This document shows positions 24,893 through 37,400 of a DNA stretch of 64,000 nt, piece after piece. How positions within the stretch are numbered: position 1 is the first letter of the stretch; the number at the start of each line of letters is the position of its first letter. The notes beneath the pieces were generated by a model. That model made no database searches. It was not told the DNA's origin and saw only the letters and a list, made by a program, of their open reading frames with translations. This stretch comes from Piper betle (taxonomy: Eukaryota; Streptophyta; Magnoliopsida; Piperales; Piperaceae): the NCBI GenBank assembly GCA_033002965.1, contig JAURVB010013953.1, positions 45,757 to 109,756 of the forward strand, written 5' to 3'. The position numbers were made by a program, and so were the translations under genes.

Positions 24893-27254
24893 CTACATAA
24901 TGGAACAGGAACAACAACTCTTTCTAGGCACCTCATCCACCTTCTTTTCTGTCAAATTAAAAGCACATACATTAAAAACTTGAAAATTATCATTAACATG
25001 TACTAATTATAGGGAGCTTAATAACATGTACTAAGCATGATAGAAAAGCAGCTATTAATAGATCCACTGGCATATAAACCATGCACAAGTGAACAACCAG
25101 AACTCCAAATGTCAGGTTACAGTTTTCTCTCAAAGAAAAATAAGTCAGATAGAGCGCCTGCAATGATGGGCTAATAATAAACCATAAATTTGCCAGAACT
25201 TTTAGTTAGTCAAAAGAAGTAAGTGGCTTTGTGATATGTTCACTTCCTCTGCAGTTAGAAGCCAACATGGACCAACTCAATAGGAAAGTTAACATTAAAA
25301 CTATTTGACAATACAATGCTGGAATTAAGTTTTAAAAAGGGGAATGTTTATTACCATTCTTCTTCTTCATCTTCTTCTTCCACCTAATACCCAAAGGGTG
25401 TCGGGGACATGGACCCTAAAATAAGAATTCATGCAATTACAAATGACTGATGGCTAGATGCCCTTCCTGACGCCAACCCTCCTACTTTTTCCCTAAAATA
25501 GTATTTATTTGCAATAAATACTATGCTAATAAAAGCACTAAAAACACTCTAGAAAAGAAATTTTAGATGTACATATCGTCTTAAGAATGTTCACGAAAAT
25601 TTGTCTATAATGTAAAATTGCTCACTGGTCAACAGTGACCAGCGTAAAAATAATTCGTATTAGGACACCTTGCACAAAATCTTTAAGGTGTATCGAGACA
25701 CCAGTAGGTTTACAGAAATGACAAAAAATTTAGACACAACGTTATATAATTTTCCATGAAAACATCATTGGCAATGATCATGGACATTTTAATTGACTTG
25801 GGAAATACATGAAATTATTCAAAAAGGGTTTACGATCTGGTCAGGTCAGATAACAATTAATCAGACCATAACCAAATGTTAATGTTTTCATATAAGGTTT
25901 GGGTTTTGAGAAACAATACAAGTATCATGTTCAAATGCTTAAGGAAGTAAGACGATGGTAGGTTTAAACTGTGGACGTAAAAATGGTGTCAATGACTTTT
26001 CCACATCTCCTTAAATTGGTAGTTCTGCTTTTACTTTTTTGAGCTAGTTATTTCTTTGAAATCACTATCTCATAAACGTACCCCTCATCTTTTAGCAACA
26101 TAAAACTCTGCTTCTCACTTTCACGTACAGAAAATTATCAGCCATTTCAGCTTAAGCAAGATAAAAAAATTCAGCCCGACTTGACCATACACATTGTACA
26201 GCGGTTAGAACATATATATATTCTAGCTTGATTGGTCTAGCCTAGCTGTGCTAAACCCTAAAAAAGTCCTACCACAAATATTTTTTAAAAATTGGAGATG
26301 TAAAATATGTACAAAAATATGGTTGGAAGTAACATCAAATGATTAAGCACATGAAAGCCGCAGCCCAAACCAGGGAAATGTAAAAAATCACTCAAATGTT
26401 TTGCCAGGAAAAAAAGTCAGCTGGAAACTTGACATCGAATAGCAAACATCCATACATTAGAATACTCTCTAAATAAGTGGTGAACAATAGAACTAAAAAG
26501 AAAACTTTCAAGTTCTATAAAAAGAAAAGCGACCACATATAAAACACACTGTAAACGTTGGCATATAAGCAATATAGATTTCTAGGAAACAACCATATTC
26601 ATCCAAACATTCATTATACAGTCAATAATACTAGACAAGTGGCATATAGAGAAGGGTGTCTTCAACATACCCGTTTTTGTTTTCGCCCGGGACGGTTGCA
26701 CGACCACATGCATCGTGATAACCCCACCAGGAAGCTCTCCAAATGGCATTCTACATTGAGCAATGGTCTTGTTGTTCTCCAAAACCTTACCAGCATTTAT
26801 CAGCTTTACATCATTTGCCGACTTTGGTACAATTTTCTTCTCTGAAATAATCAAAACTCAAATTAGCATAAAATAATTTTGCTTATTATTATTTTTAAAA
26901 AAAAAATAGTAAGTTAGTTTAAGTGATACACAGACCAGTCACAAACCATCAGTTAAACCAGCGATATTCAAGACAAGTATATGAAGCATATCAAATGAGC
27001 ATCGTACATATTATCAAATAAACATAATGCATATTATCAAATAAAATATAGAAATACATTACAAAAAATTGAAACACATTAAATACAGTAATACATAATA
27101 ATACACTAATAAAGACGAAACCTCGGGGCCAATCAGAAACGATCCTCTCTTTGAGCATGGCGACGGTGGAGGCCGGGGAGTAGCGGATGGGGCCGATGTC
27201 CGTCCCATCGTAGAGCCTAAATTTGAGCTCCACCAGATCCTCTTCCTCCGGCAT
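24893..27254 (-). CDS. Membrane-anchored ubiquitin-fold protein (MUB)
   Basis: Three exons on the minus strand: 27254-27122, 26841-26671 and 24948-24893, with phase 1 at both junctions, giving 119 aa, the usual MUB length. The protein starts MPEEEDLVELKFRLYDGTDIG, continues TVAMLKERIVSDWPREKK, VKLINAGKVLENNKTIAQC and GGVITMHVVVQP (beta-grasp ubiquitin fold), and ends in a C-terminal CSIM box. A CaaX ending in M predicts farnesylation; the nearby cysteines in SCCSC could be palmitoylated. MUBs lack the ubiquitin di-glycine, sit at the plasma membrane and dock group VI E2 enzymes (UBC8 type) in Arabidopsis. The short last exon of 17 residues is separated by a 1.7-kb intron and is easy to miss. 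Single-copy in the window. Confidence 0.92.
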
Positions 27255-28011
27255 CTATTTCAGAGGGCCGGCGACGGTCGATTGGCGCCGGAATCCGATG
27301 GAACAAACTGGGGAAGGGGCGCTGGATTTTTTCAGGGGATTCGGAAGATTTTGATTGAAGAATTGAGAGGGCTTGGCAGGAAACCCTAGTAGGGGACCGC
27401 TCTTTGCAAATGGGTCTTGCTATTTTGCAGTTTCTTACATGCAGGTTGATTGATTAATCGATTACAGTCTCCCCCAATTCTTTACTTTTCTTACTATATA
27501 TAGTATATATTATTGGTTCAGGAATTAGATCATGGCTTCTGATTTTTTTAAAAAATATTTTAATATTAAAATAAATAAATATCTTTTAAATAAAAATAAA
27601 ATAGTGAAAAAGAACCATCCACTCTTATTAACAAAAAATAAAATAAAAACGTGTTCCAATAAAAAATAAAAAAATTAACCGAGCATAGGATAAAATAAAA
27701 ATAATATATTAGATAATTTAATTAGAATTAGAATTTCATGCTTGAGAAATTGTCATATGCCATGGTACAAGCTTCTGTCAAATAGATTTCCCTTCCCTCT
27801 TGTCAAACTTTACCTCCATTAAAAAGAGCTTAGGCTTCAAAGCCGCCGGGAATCAATAAATTTGCCCGCTGGAACCGTCGTCACATAAAGAATCTGGACC
27901 TCAACAAATGTCAAACCGTGTCATGTGCGCAGTTTGGAAGTAGCAAAGATTTCCAGGTTTTGGCTTTCACTTGAAATGCATTGGCCTTTAACTTGAAAGG
28001 TTTTAAAGTAG
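27255..28011. other. Promoter and spacer upstream of the MUB gene
   Basis: GC-richer leader next to the MUB start (about 27255-27420), then AT-rich spacer with poly-A/T runs. No gene is seen. Confidence 0.5.
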
Positions 28012-28290
28012 GTGACCTGGGACGGGATTAGTGACAAGACGATCCACATTTTGGATGCCCATCGCAAGAGGCAGCAGGCCACCGCCGGCAAGGAGATAAT
28101 TATGCTACAAAAAGGGCTATTCTCATCGTCTACTGTGAATAATAATGTCGTCACTTATGACCTAAAACCAAAGCCATATGAAGAGGAAACACTAAAATCA
28201 AAGCTAAAAGTTGGATATGATGCAAAAACTCTAGCTTTTGCGATGCTGCCTCCTGTCATGTATATATGGTCATCGCGGTTAAGAAAGTAA
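28012..28290 (+). other. Coding-like segment of unknown family
   Basis: An open stretch of 92 codons starts right after an acceptor-like tag (28009-28011) and ends in TAA. Composition looks protein-like: ISDKTIHILDAHRKRQQATAGKE, then TYDLKPKPYEEETLKSKLKVG and the hydrophobic AFAMLPPVMYIW. There is no ATG at its head, so it would be a 3' exon or a gene fragment; I found no upstream exon. It lies tail to tail with the RPRD1-like gene and may overlap its 3' UTR. I do not recognise the family. Confidence 0.3.
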
Positions 28291-28402
28291 TTCACACACC
28301 TATTAGATCCTTCTACAAATAAAATAAAATAATATATCATTCCTAACACCATTTTCCAAAGTAAAGAATAAGAGTTGCAGTCAATAAAGAAAAGCACAAT
28401 AA

Positions 28403-31400
28403 CTAAGCATTCTGGAAAGAACTTGAGGGATGAGGGTACCGCGGAACACCAGGGAAGTGAATATTTGCCAATTGGCACTCGGGCATTGTTAATGTTGACA
28501 AATCGTAACTATTTGGTATGTTCGGCATAGGCCCGACATTCTGGTTGATTTGACCTGGAGACGGCGGTGGAGGTTGCAAGGGAGGCAATGTTGGTGGCAG
28601 TGGAGGCATGGGTGCTGTCAAAGGCGGGGGTGGCTGCAACACTAGAGAAACTGGCAGTAATGGATTCTGCAGCGAGATGGGTAATACACCCTGCTGCAGA
28701 ACATCAGGATGCAAGGCAATTGGTAGCGGTGCCTGAAGTGGAACCATTGTCGATTTTGCATGTGTTGATGGAGGCATGTCTTCAAGTTTAGGTTTCTTGT
28801 CCAATGGGTGGCAGTCCAATGAAGAAGAATCACTGGTCTGGTTTCTGTTTATACCCTCTTGCGCAAGTGAGGAAAGAACATAGCTAAGCACATGAGCTGA
28901 GGAAGTAGACGCTGTAAGTTTCTCTGCCATGGCAGCTGCTTCTGCTCTCCGCTTCTCTTCTTCGGCCGGTACATTACGTTCAATGGAAGCAGGTTGCTGA
29001 TGGCTGTACGTAACTGGCTCAGCAGATTGTTCATTCTTAGCACTCTCATCTTCAGCTGGTTTCGATGCATAGTTGACAGTTTCCCCAGAAATTTGGACAT
29101 GTGAACCTTTATCCCTTCCATTAAGCAATGGCATACAGGTATCAGGTATCAGTAGCCTCTCACAGATGGCATTTGTTTCGTCAAATTTAGACTGAGCAAC
29201 CTGCAATAGCAGCCAACAAACATACAGCTTACACTTGTGACAAATAGCCAAACATAGGTTCCTGAAAAGACAAATACAAAATCTGTATGAAGTATTCTTT
29301 GCAAGAGGCAAATATAGTTGGGTTTCAAAGTTTCACGACTAATAACAATCAAATTACAAGTCAATACCTTGGTAAATTTCTGGAGTATATTTTATTACCT
29401 TTCTCTCTATGACAAATGAGGATATGTACTTGCTAGATTATAAAAAAATCAGAAAGGTGCACAACCAAGACAAAGACACCAACCATTTGTCACAAACATA
29501 TGCAGAAAAAACTGCTTAGCATGCTCTTAAAATCCTCCAATATATGTACATCTAAAAATTACTTCTGCTGTTATGCCATAAGAAAAGACACCTTGATAGC
29601 CAAACAACACACTTGATTACCTGAAGTTGATCACGAACTTCATTAAGTTTCAATTCCTGAAAATCAAATTCATTCTTAAAATCAAATATCAACATGAATA
29701 GAAAAGAAGAAAAGAAAAAATGGGCATGCATGCCATCATCCAAACCTGCTCTTGAAGTGCCTCTCTCAAGTGTGATACAAGAGTTGCTTTGGACGACTCC
29801 ACAAGTTTTAAGTGATCAATACTTTCTCTTAGAACTTCACGACAACCTTCCAGTTTCTCTACACGTTGGATTTGATCGATGTTACCTGTTTTCAATAGCG
29901 GTAAGGATTTCTAATTTAACATCAACTTCCAGTCAAAAGATTTTGCATAGAGTAAAATAAAAAGAGCTAGTTATCAGAAAAGTCCAGGAGTGGCTAAAGA
30001 CCTTTCCCAAAAATTCAATAAAATATCTAAAAATCGTCTGTAGCAGTCATTCACAAATAATAATGTGACAAATATTTGGTTCACATAAACTCCATCTATG
30101 CTTATCCATTGCCACAGGGTTGGCATTAGGAATGGCCGCCATCCTTTAAAAAAAGGGTCATTTGTAATCACATGGATTCTAATTTAGGGCAAGAAGAAGA
30201 AGAAGAAAGAATAGTCTAAAGTTCTAACACACAAATGACTGCTGGAGAGAAGTTTATAACACTAGTCTGAAATAAAAATTAATGTCGAAAGAAAAAGTAG
30301 TGTTGGTGATTATGAGACAATACAAGCATTGATGTGAAAATTTATAACATAGTGTTCATCAGTAGTAAAAAAATATCGTACTATACCATCATGATCCTTC
30401 AGTTTCTCTGCACGTGTGATTGCAGTTCTACATTTGTCCAGTGTAGAATCTTCATCCACAGAGCCTTCATAAATAGCCTCATAAGATGATATAATTTTTT
30501 GTAGACCAACTCTTTTGGGCTGCTTCTGAAAAAAATGTAAAAAAAAAAGAAAGAATAAAGATAAAGAGATAAAAGAATAAAAACACCATATCATCTATGT
30601 ACGACAAACATACTACATCACTGCCAGGAAAGGTCTCCTCATTTATAGCCCCATTATCCAACTTTGTCCCTAGAATCTCTTCCTTCAAGCTTTGCCCACG
30701 GGAAATGAAAACTTTCCTCTCTTCCCATATGTTAATCTGGTGTAATTAATCACAAAAGAGTTAGTATTAAGTGAAGAAAACATTTGAGCCTCATAGACCT
30801 ATAGGAACAGATACAAACTATAAAAAACACCTAGATTCACTACAACGATAGTCAACTGAACTCTTAATGCACCTATATTGCAAAGAGTAAGGCATTGATC
30901 CTGTTGATTAAACAACAAATGATCTTCTGCTAAATGAAATGCATCATATTGAGTTTGCCAAAGAAATCTAAATTGATTTTCCCTCATACTACAGAGGCAA
31001 CATGAAAATTTATGAACATGCAGACCAGCTTCTTCTATTCTGCAACAAATCTAATGTTGAGATCCCCTTGAATAAAACAAGCAAGGCTATAAATCGACTG
31101 TAAACTTTCTAATATCCAATTCATAACTTTCTCCATTACATCTATGAAACTTTCTTATCGTGCTACTCTAACACTATTTGATAGATCAATGATCAATTCC
31201 TAATTCATAAAGCATTCACATCCTTTCACACAACCTTCATCCACTCAATCAAGCTAATGTTTGCACTTTATTGTTTACACTATTCCATTGCCAACCCAGA
31301 TAAATGAAGTGGGTTAATGTCACAAAAAATATCCCAGCGTCAAAACATTTTGTTTTTTGCGTTGACAAATCAAAGATCGTAATCAGGGGGAAAACAATTT

Positions 31401-34400
31401 GCAATTTTTATCGAATTGTAAACCTAATTGAGAATAATAGTCTCGATTAGAGATTTAGGATAAAGTTTGCCCTTTTCAAAGTTTTGTCAGCCTCCTCAAA
31501 CAAGAGATGAGAGGGAATAAATTGACTTAGACTAATTTCTAATTCATAACTTTCTTCATTACGTCTATGGAACTTTCTTATCAAGCTGCACTAATTCTAT
31601 TTGATCGATCAAATATCAATTCTTAATTGACATCCAGACAATCGATTTCATTTTAGAATTCATCTGTGATCTATCAATTGATCTTAGAGCAGTTTGATCT
31701 TGGAGACCATGGCTTCCATTGCTTAGATGAAATTTTGTCATCTTCTTGGTCCTTCAAGAACCAATCACAGAGGTAAAAGAAATGGACCACCTGGACGGAC
31801 AACCAAGATTTGAAGTCTATGAAGATGAAGGGAGGGTGATCCCTGGAATCTGGGAGGATGGCTAAAACGTTATCTCAGTTCGGGACACCAATATGGGTGA
31901 GGATAGATGGGTCGTGGCCGTCATGATAGATGGGTCGTGGCCGTCATGCAAAGCCTCTTGACTACATCATTAACGCACAACCACCAGCACCTGTCCAAAA
32001 AGTTTATGCCATTTGCCTCTTGCCCTTGTGCAAGGGCACAACCACCAGCACCTGCTCCACCCCTCTGCCACCAACATTCTACAAAATCATGCAAGATGGT
32101 TAGAACACCTACTGGAAGGATTAAAAAAGGTCTGGCTTGTCACTTGTTGGAGAGGTTCTATTGCTACCACCTATTGGTCATCAACCACCGGTCACTACAG
32201 CTTTCCTTAGTTTATGCTACCTGACCACTACCGGGCGGAAAAGGATGGCCTTTTAGCCTTAGTTGTTGAAGACATCACCACATTGTTGCTGCTGGAGCAT
32301 ATGCCCACAATCGTTGCAATGCGTTGTGTTATCTGTTCATGATCGGGGCTAGGCCACTCCCATCCACATGCCTTTGCTCGTAGCTAGAAATGCTCACCGA
32401 TAAATTGGTATTAGTGGGCAACCTTTCCCTCACTACTTTATGAAAACAAAAAACCTTTCCTTCACTGCAAGCAAATTAGTGACAAGGGTTTCATCGCATT
32501 GTAACCAACTAGTCAGCCGCTATCGTTACCTGCTCTAAATGCCCAATTAGTGCAATTTGATGAGCTTAGTCATCTTTTCAGGAGTGATTAATCAAATTAA
32601 AGATTTTAAGCACATACTCACTAATATATTAAACCATACCCCGGTAGGTATTAAATGTGAGACTAACTTAACTTTTTGAGGGATATTACATTCCACCAAC
32701 CTTAAGAAAATTTTGTCCACGGGATTCCTTTTACTTGGCATTACCACCATCCATCCAACGTTGTAATACCACCTGTAAAAATCTAACCTAATTAGTGCAA
32801 ATTGATAGGTTTAACCATCTCTTCAAAAGTGATTAACTTGTTTAACATCCTAAGCATATCCCCACTAATATATTGGATCTAACCCAGGTAGGTATTGGAA
32901 GTCGGATTAACTTAATTTTTTTGGGGGTGTTACATTTAACTTCCCAAAAAAGTCAAGTTAATCCCACTTCAAATACCGATCGGGATAAAATCTAATATAT
33001 TAGTAAAGATTTGCTTAAGATCTTCACCTTGATTAATCAATTTTAAAGAGATGATTAAGCCTAATGTAATATCCCAAAAAAAGTCAAGTTAACCCCTCAT
33101 CCAATACCTATCGGGATAAGATCAATATATTAATGGAGATTTATTTAAGATCTTCACCTTGATTAATCATTTTTAAAGAGAAGACTACGCCAATTAGTTT
33201 GTACTAATTGGGTAACAGGTGGTATCAAAGCAAACTCAAGACCGTGTTAAATGGATGGTGGTATGTCAAGAGTCATAGAAAGGAATTCCGTGTAATATCA
33301 CTAAAAGTTAAGTTAGTCTCACGTCCAATACCTACCGAGGGTAAAATCTAATATATTAGTGGGGATGTATTTAAGATCTTTAACTCGATAAGTCAATTTT
33401 GAAGAGATGACTAAACCCCTTAATTTGCACTAATTAGGCCGGGCCTTTACACTGGTCCCTTCCACTTCCATCAACATTCACTCTCGCTGTCATAGAGCCC
33501 GAAAAGGCCACGAGAGGTTTCTATAATGCCTGGCTCATTCATCTGCTTAACAATTGATGTTTACAACATTAAGGGTAAAGTCAATTTAAGGGGGATAGAA
33601 TGTTAGATAATAATATAATAATGTAAGACCGTTAAGGTGTAATATGTAATCGGTTTGCTCATTTCAGACCCACATGGAGAGGTCGAAGAGTCTATATATT
33701 GGATTGCAACTCTTTGTTTAAATAAATAAAAACAAGTCTAGGAGTCTGTATATTGAGATGCAACTCTTTGTTTAAATAAATGAAGGGAAGCCCGGGAGTC
33801 GGGTGTAACTCTTCATATAAATAAATAAAATGAAAGGAAGTTTAAGAACTAAGAGTGTATATATATATATATGAAAGCCGGTATTTTGGATGAATCATGC
33901 AATGAAGAAAGTTATGAAGCAGAATTAGCTTAAGTTGGATCTCAAACTCAATTCATGGAAGATGACACAACCCCAAAAGTGTCAAACTTCATTTCAAACC
34001 TCTAATTCAAGACTAATTATCTCAATTAAGTTTAAGATTAGATAGATTGAGTATCGTTGTTTCCCCTAATTAAAATCTTTGATCTAGTATTTTCACATGA
34101 ATCCTTACAATTGTCAAAGTAAAATAGTAAATAAAAACTACATACAAACCAAAAAACTTTCCATACCAATCTCAGCACAGCACTTCTTCCAAAATCATCT
34201 CCATTTTCAAGTACATCGTGGAGAGTACCTGGAAGAACCTTCCAAAATTCTGTAACAAATTCCAATCCCTTTCTCCGGCTATTTTGCAAAATATCATTGG
34301 CAAGATACAGAAATGAAACACGTTGATCCTGTGGTGAACAATGAAACCTTCTTTCCCAAGTCTCTACTACTTGTCTAGCATTCCTTCTGTGGAAGATACA

Positions 34401-37400
34401 CCAATGTGATAGAGCTGATTGTAGAAGAAAGATAAAGTCAATTCACCAAATAACCACAAGGTAGCAATATATAGTATATAGAATATGAAGATTCACCGGC
34501 CAAGATTAGGAATAAATAGTTGTCAAACATTAATTCAACAACTCCAACTTCTTTCCTCATATTTTTTTATCACTTTTTCTTCCTTTGATTTCTTAAAAAG
34601 ATCACAAAGATTTCATTCCCATACATCATGAACAAGATTCTCAAAATTGAAACCCATCAAATAAATAGCAACAAAAAGGCCACAGTATAAACTATAAATA
34701 AACATTCAAATCCAGTAAGTTTTGCCATCAGCATATTATACAAAAGTATTCATCATTTGATGAACTACTAGTTAGAATGTCATATAGACTTACAAGATTC
34801 TTTGTGGTTTATTAAGAAAAAAATTTAAACATTTTTTAAAAAACTTTTTTGGAACATTTTACACTAGGAATGATTTAAAAAAATGTTTCATCAAAAAATA
34901 AAATAAATAGACTTCAAAAGACAATTGTTAGGCCAGAACACATAGTTGTGAGTCCATGCCATGAAAATAAACAACAGCATTAGCATGTCAAGAAATTTCA
35001 CAAATAGAAAAGAGTTATTTTTTCATTTTTATGTTTTATGGATTCATTTAGTCATCTTTAGAATTTAATTTAATTAGAATTAGAGAATTAGTTTATTTTG
35101 TTATCTTTGGCTTGATTCAATTGTAATTATAGTGCCAGCTAGAGTGAGGATTTCTATTAGTCCTTCCACCATTGAAAAGAATTGTGTTTATTGTTGAAGT
35201 AAGTATTTAGTGGTTCTTTTTCTTAAAAGCTTGAGCTTTTGGAACAAGTGATTAAACCATCAAAACTTTATATGGTATCAGAGCCAAAGGTATGGGGGTT
35301 CAAATCACGTTGATGACATATGCCCAAAGAAATATTAATTTGCCTCATGTTCTGACCAATAGACTATTTAACCTATGTATGCTAAGCTTAAAAAGTTTGC
35401 GTGCACATAAGGGGGAGTGTTGAAGTAAATATTTAGTGGTTCCCTTTCCTAAGAGTTTAAACTTTTGGGACAAGTGATTAGACCATCTAAAATTTACATT
35501 CATTAATGAAAATCTCTTGTTCGTGGACTCCAAATTTCTCCTTCATCTATTACTAGATAGCATCTTCTCGTCTCTTCCCAGTTGTCAATGTAATGCAAGG
35601 TATGTAAATCTTAGAAAGATTACTCTCACCACAAGTTGTGTGAAGAGCGGCAGGGTTTCATCTCTCCGTGAGATTAAATTGGCAGGTCCACCTCTTGGGA
35701 CAAACCTCATAAACTCAACTCAAATTCTAGATTTTGCATAGTTTCATCCAAAGAAGGGAACAAAACATGTTTAAATTGGCTAAATCTAAGTCACTTTAAA
35801 TTTGGACTAAAAATGCCAAATCTAGGGAACAAATAACATTAAAGGTAATATGATACTAAAAGATTATATAGAAAGTCCTAATCCTTTAATTTCATTTGAA
35901 CAATTACAAAAAGCTCAATCAAAAATACAACTCAATCAAATATGGAAGCTATCATAAGTCATGTTTGATAAAGCCTTTCCAACTTTTGTTTTCAACCCTC
36001 AACCGTATGCCAAAGATAACAAATAATGCCAATATTTATGTTTCCACATAATTAAGGGAAATCTTGGGAAGATTTTCAACATTATACACTCCATAATGAT
36101 CATGGAAAAGTAGAAAAGTATTGTTATTAAATCCTTGGATCAGCTAATAAAATTCGAAAGTTATGCAAAGTAAAAAAATATAAGTCCCTTAAATCATAAC
36201 CAAACCATGCATTAGTTATGCAATATAGTACTGCTTTAAAGCAAAAAGTGAACTGCCAAAATTCCTTAAAAACCTTGCATTAGATGCCCAATAAAAGAAC
36301 GCAAACAAAGTACATACATATAAAAAGTAGAAAACTTTTGAAGTAAAAACGTCAACCAATTTGTTGGCTAAATAATGATTGAATGTTGCAGAGGATCATT
36401 AAATGAGCTGGCTGCAATAAGATTTCTTTTCTTTTTTATTGTGCAACCACTTTCAAATAAAGGTTATGCTTGATATACATTCTATCAAACATATAAATGA
36501 AGGGCTTTAGATTCGCTCTAGTACTTGCAATGGAAAATCTGTTGAAATATTTGATTGGAGACATCATCAAATTTTCTTTTCCACAACTGCCTCCCCTCAC
36601 CCCCAACACACACACCACCCACAATCAGCCGTTTGCATCCTGGGTAAGCGCAATAAAGTAACGCCAAATTAAGCCTTTTAAGTTTGATTCTGTGGGGTTT
36701 CCCATTTTGACCTCTTTTCTCATTTTATAATGCCAAATTTAGACTCTATGCTCCACTACATGGGGTTTCCCATCTTCAACCGCTTTTTTCATTTCATTTT
36801 TTCCTTCCTAAATGATCGGATTAACCAATAAAAAAAGTGCTAGAGCTAATGCCACCCATTGGTCATCTCATAGTCTACCCTCTTCGAAGATGAGGGTAAC
36901 CTTGTTCAATCTCATGTTTAGCAGGAGTGACCTCTGCCAAGGCAGCGGGGTCTACAATATTGCATCTGTAAATAACCCCTCCCTCTCATGAAAAAATGGT
37001 ATATTGGACGGCATCTAGGCCTAATATTTTCTCAACCTCTCTCTGCCATTGATGCTACTGACTTTGCATTCCATAGTTTACAGCTGAAGCCAAAAAGCAG
37101 CAAAACATCAAAATTCAAGGCCAAGGGCACCTGGCTGCCTCACCAGAGTTGTGGGACCAAATTAAGGATACAACCTTAGATCCTTATAGCTGTCGCCACA
37201 TTACTAGCCGTTGCCACCATGATGCACTGTTTCCTGTTGATCGGCTTACCCTGACATAATAATTGCTGGTTGACAATGATTCCTTCCAAAAACTACCACC
37301 ACCACCTGCTGGGAGCAGTCCTTCCATAGTAGAGATTTGGACAGACCATCTGGTTTACATCCAACTCCTCATTCAACCTTCGCTCAACCCGCATTTGAGT

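Larger units (their letters stand above)
30799..34166. other. Intron 2 of the RPRD1-like gene (3.4 kb)
   Basis: Non-coding intron carrying a TRIM cluster, a 54-base minisatellite and a GC-richer block near 31.8-32.4 kb whose short frames (for example 31907-32224) have no family match. The GC-rich block is probably a transposable-element fragment. Confidence 0.6.

Noticed and set aside
31907..32224. 105-codon His/Pro-rich frame in intron 2 of the RPRD1-like gene
   Set aside because: No family match; lies in a probable transposon fragment within an intron.
35273..35285. tggtatcagagcc as part of a tRNA gene
   Set aside because: It is a primer-binding site complementary to the tRNA 3' end; there is no cloverleaf around it.
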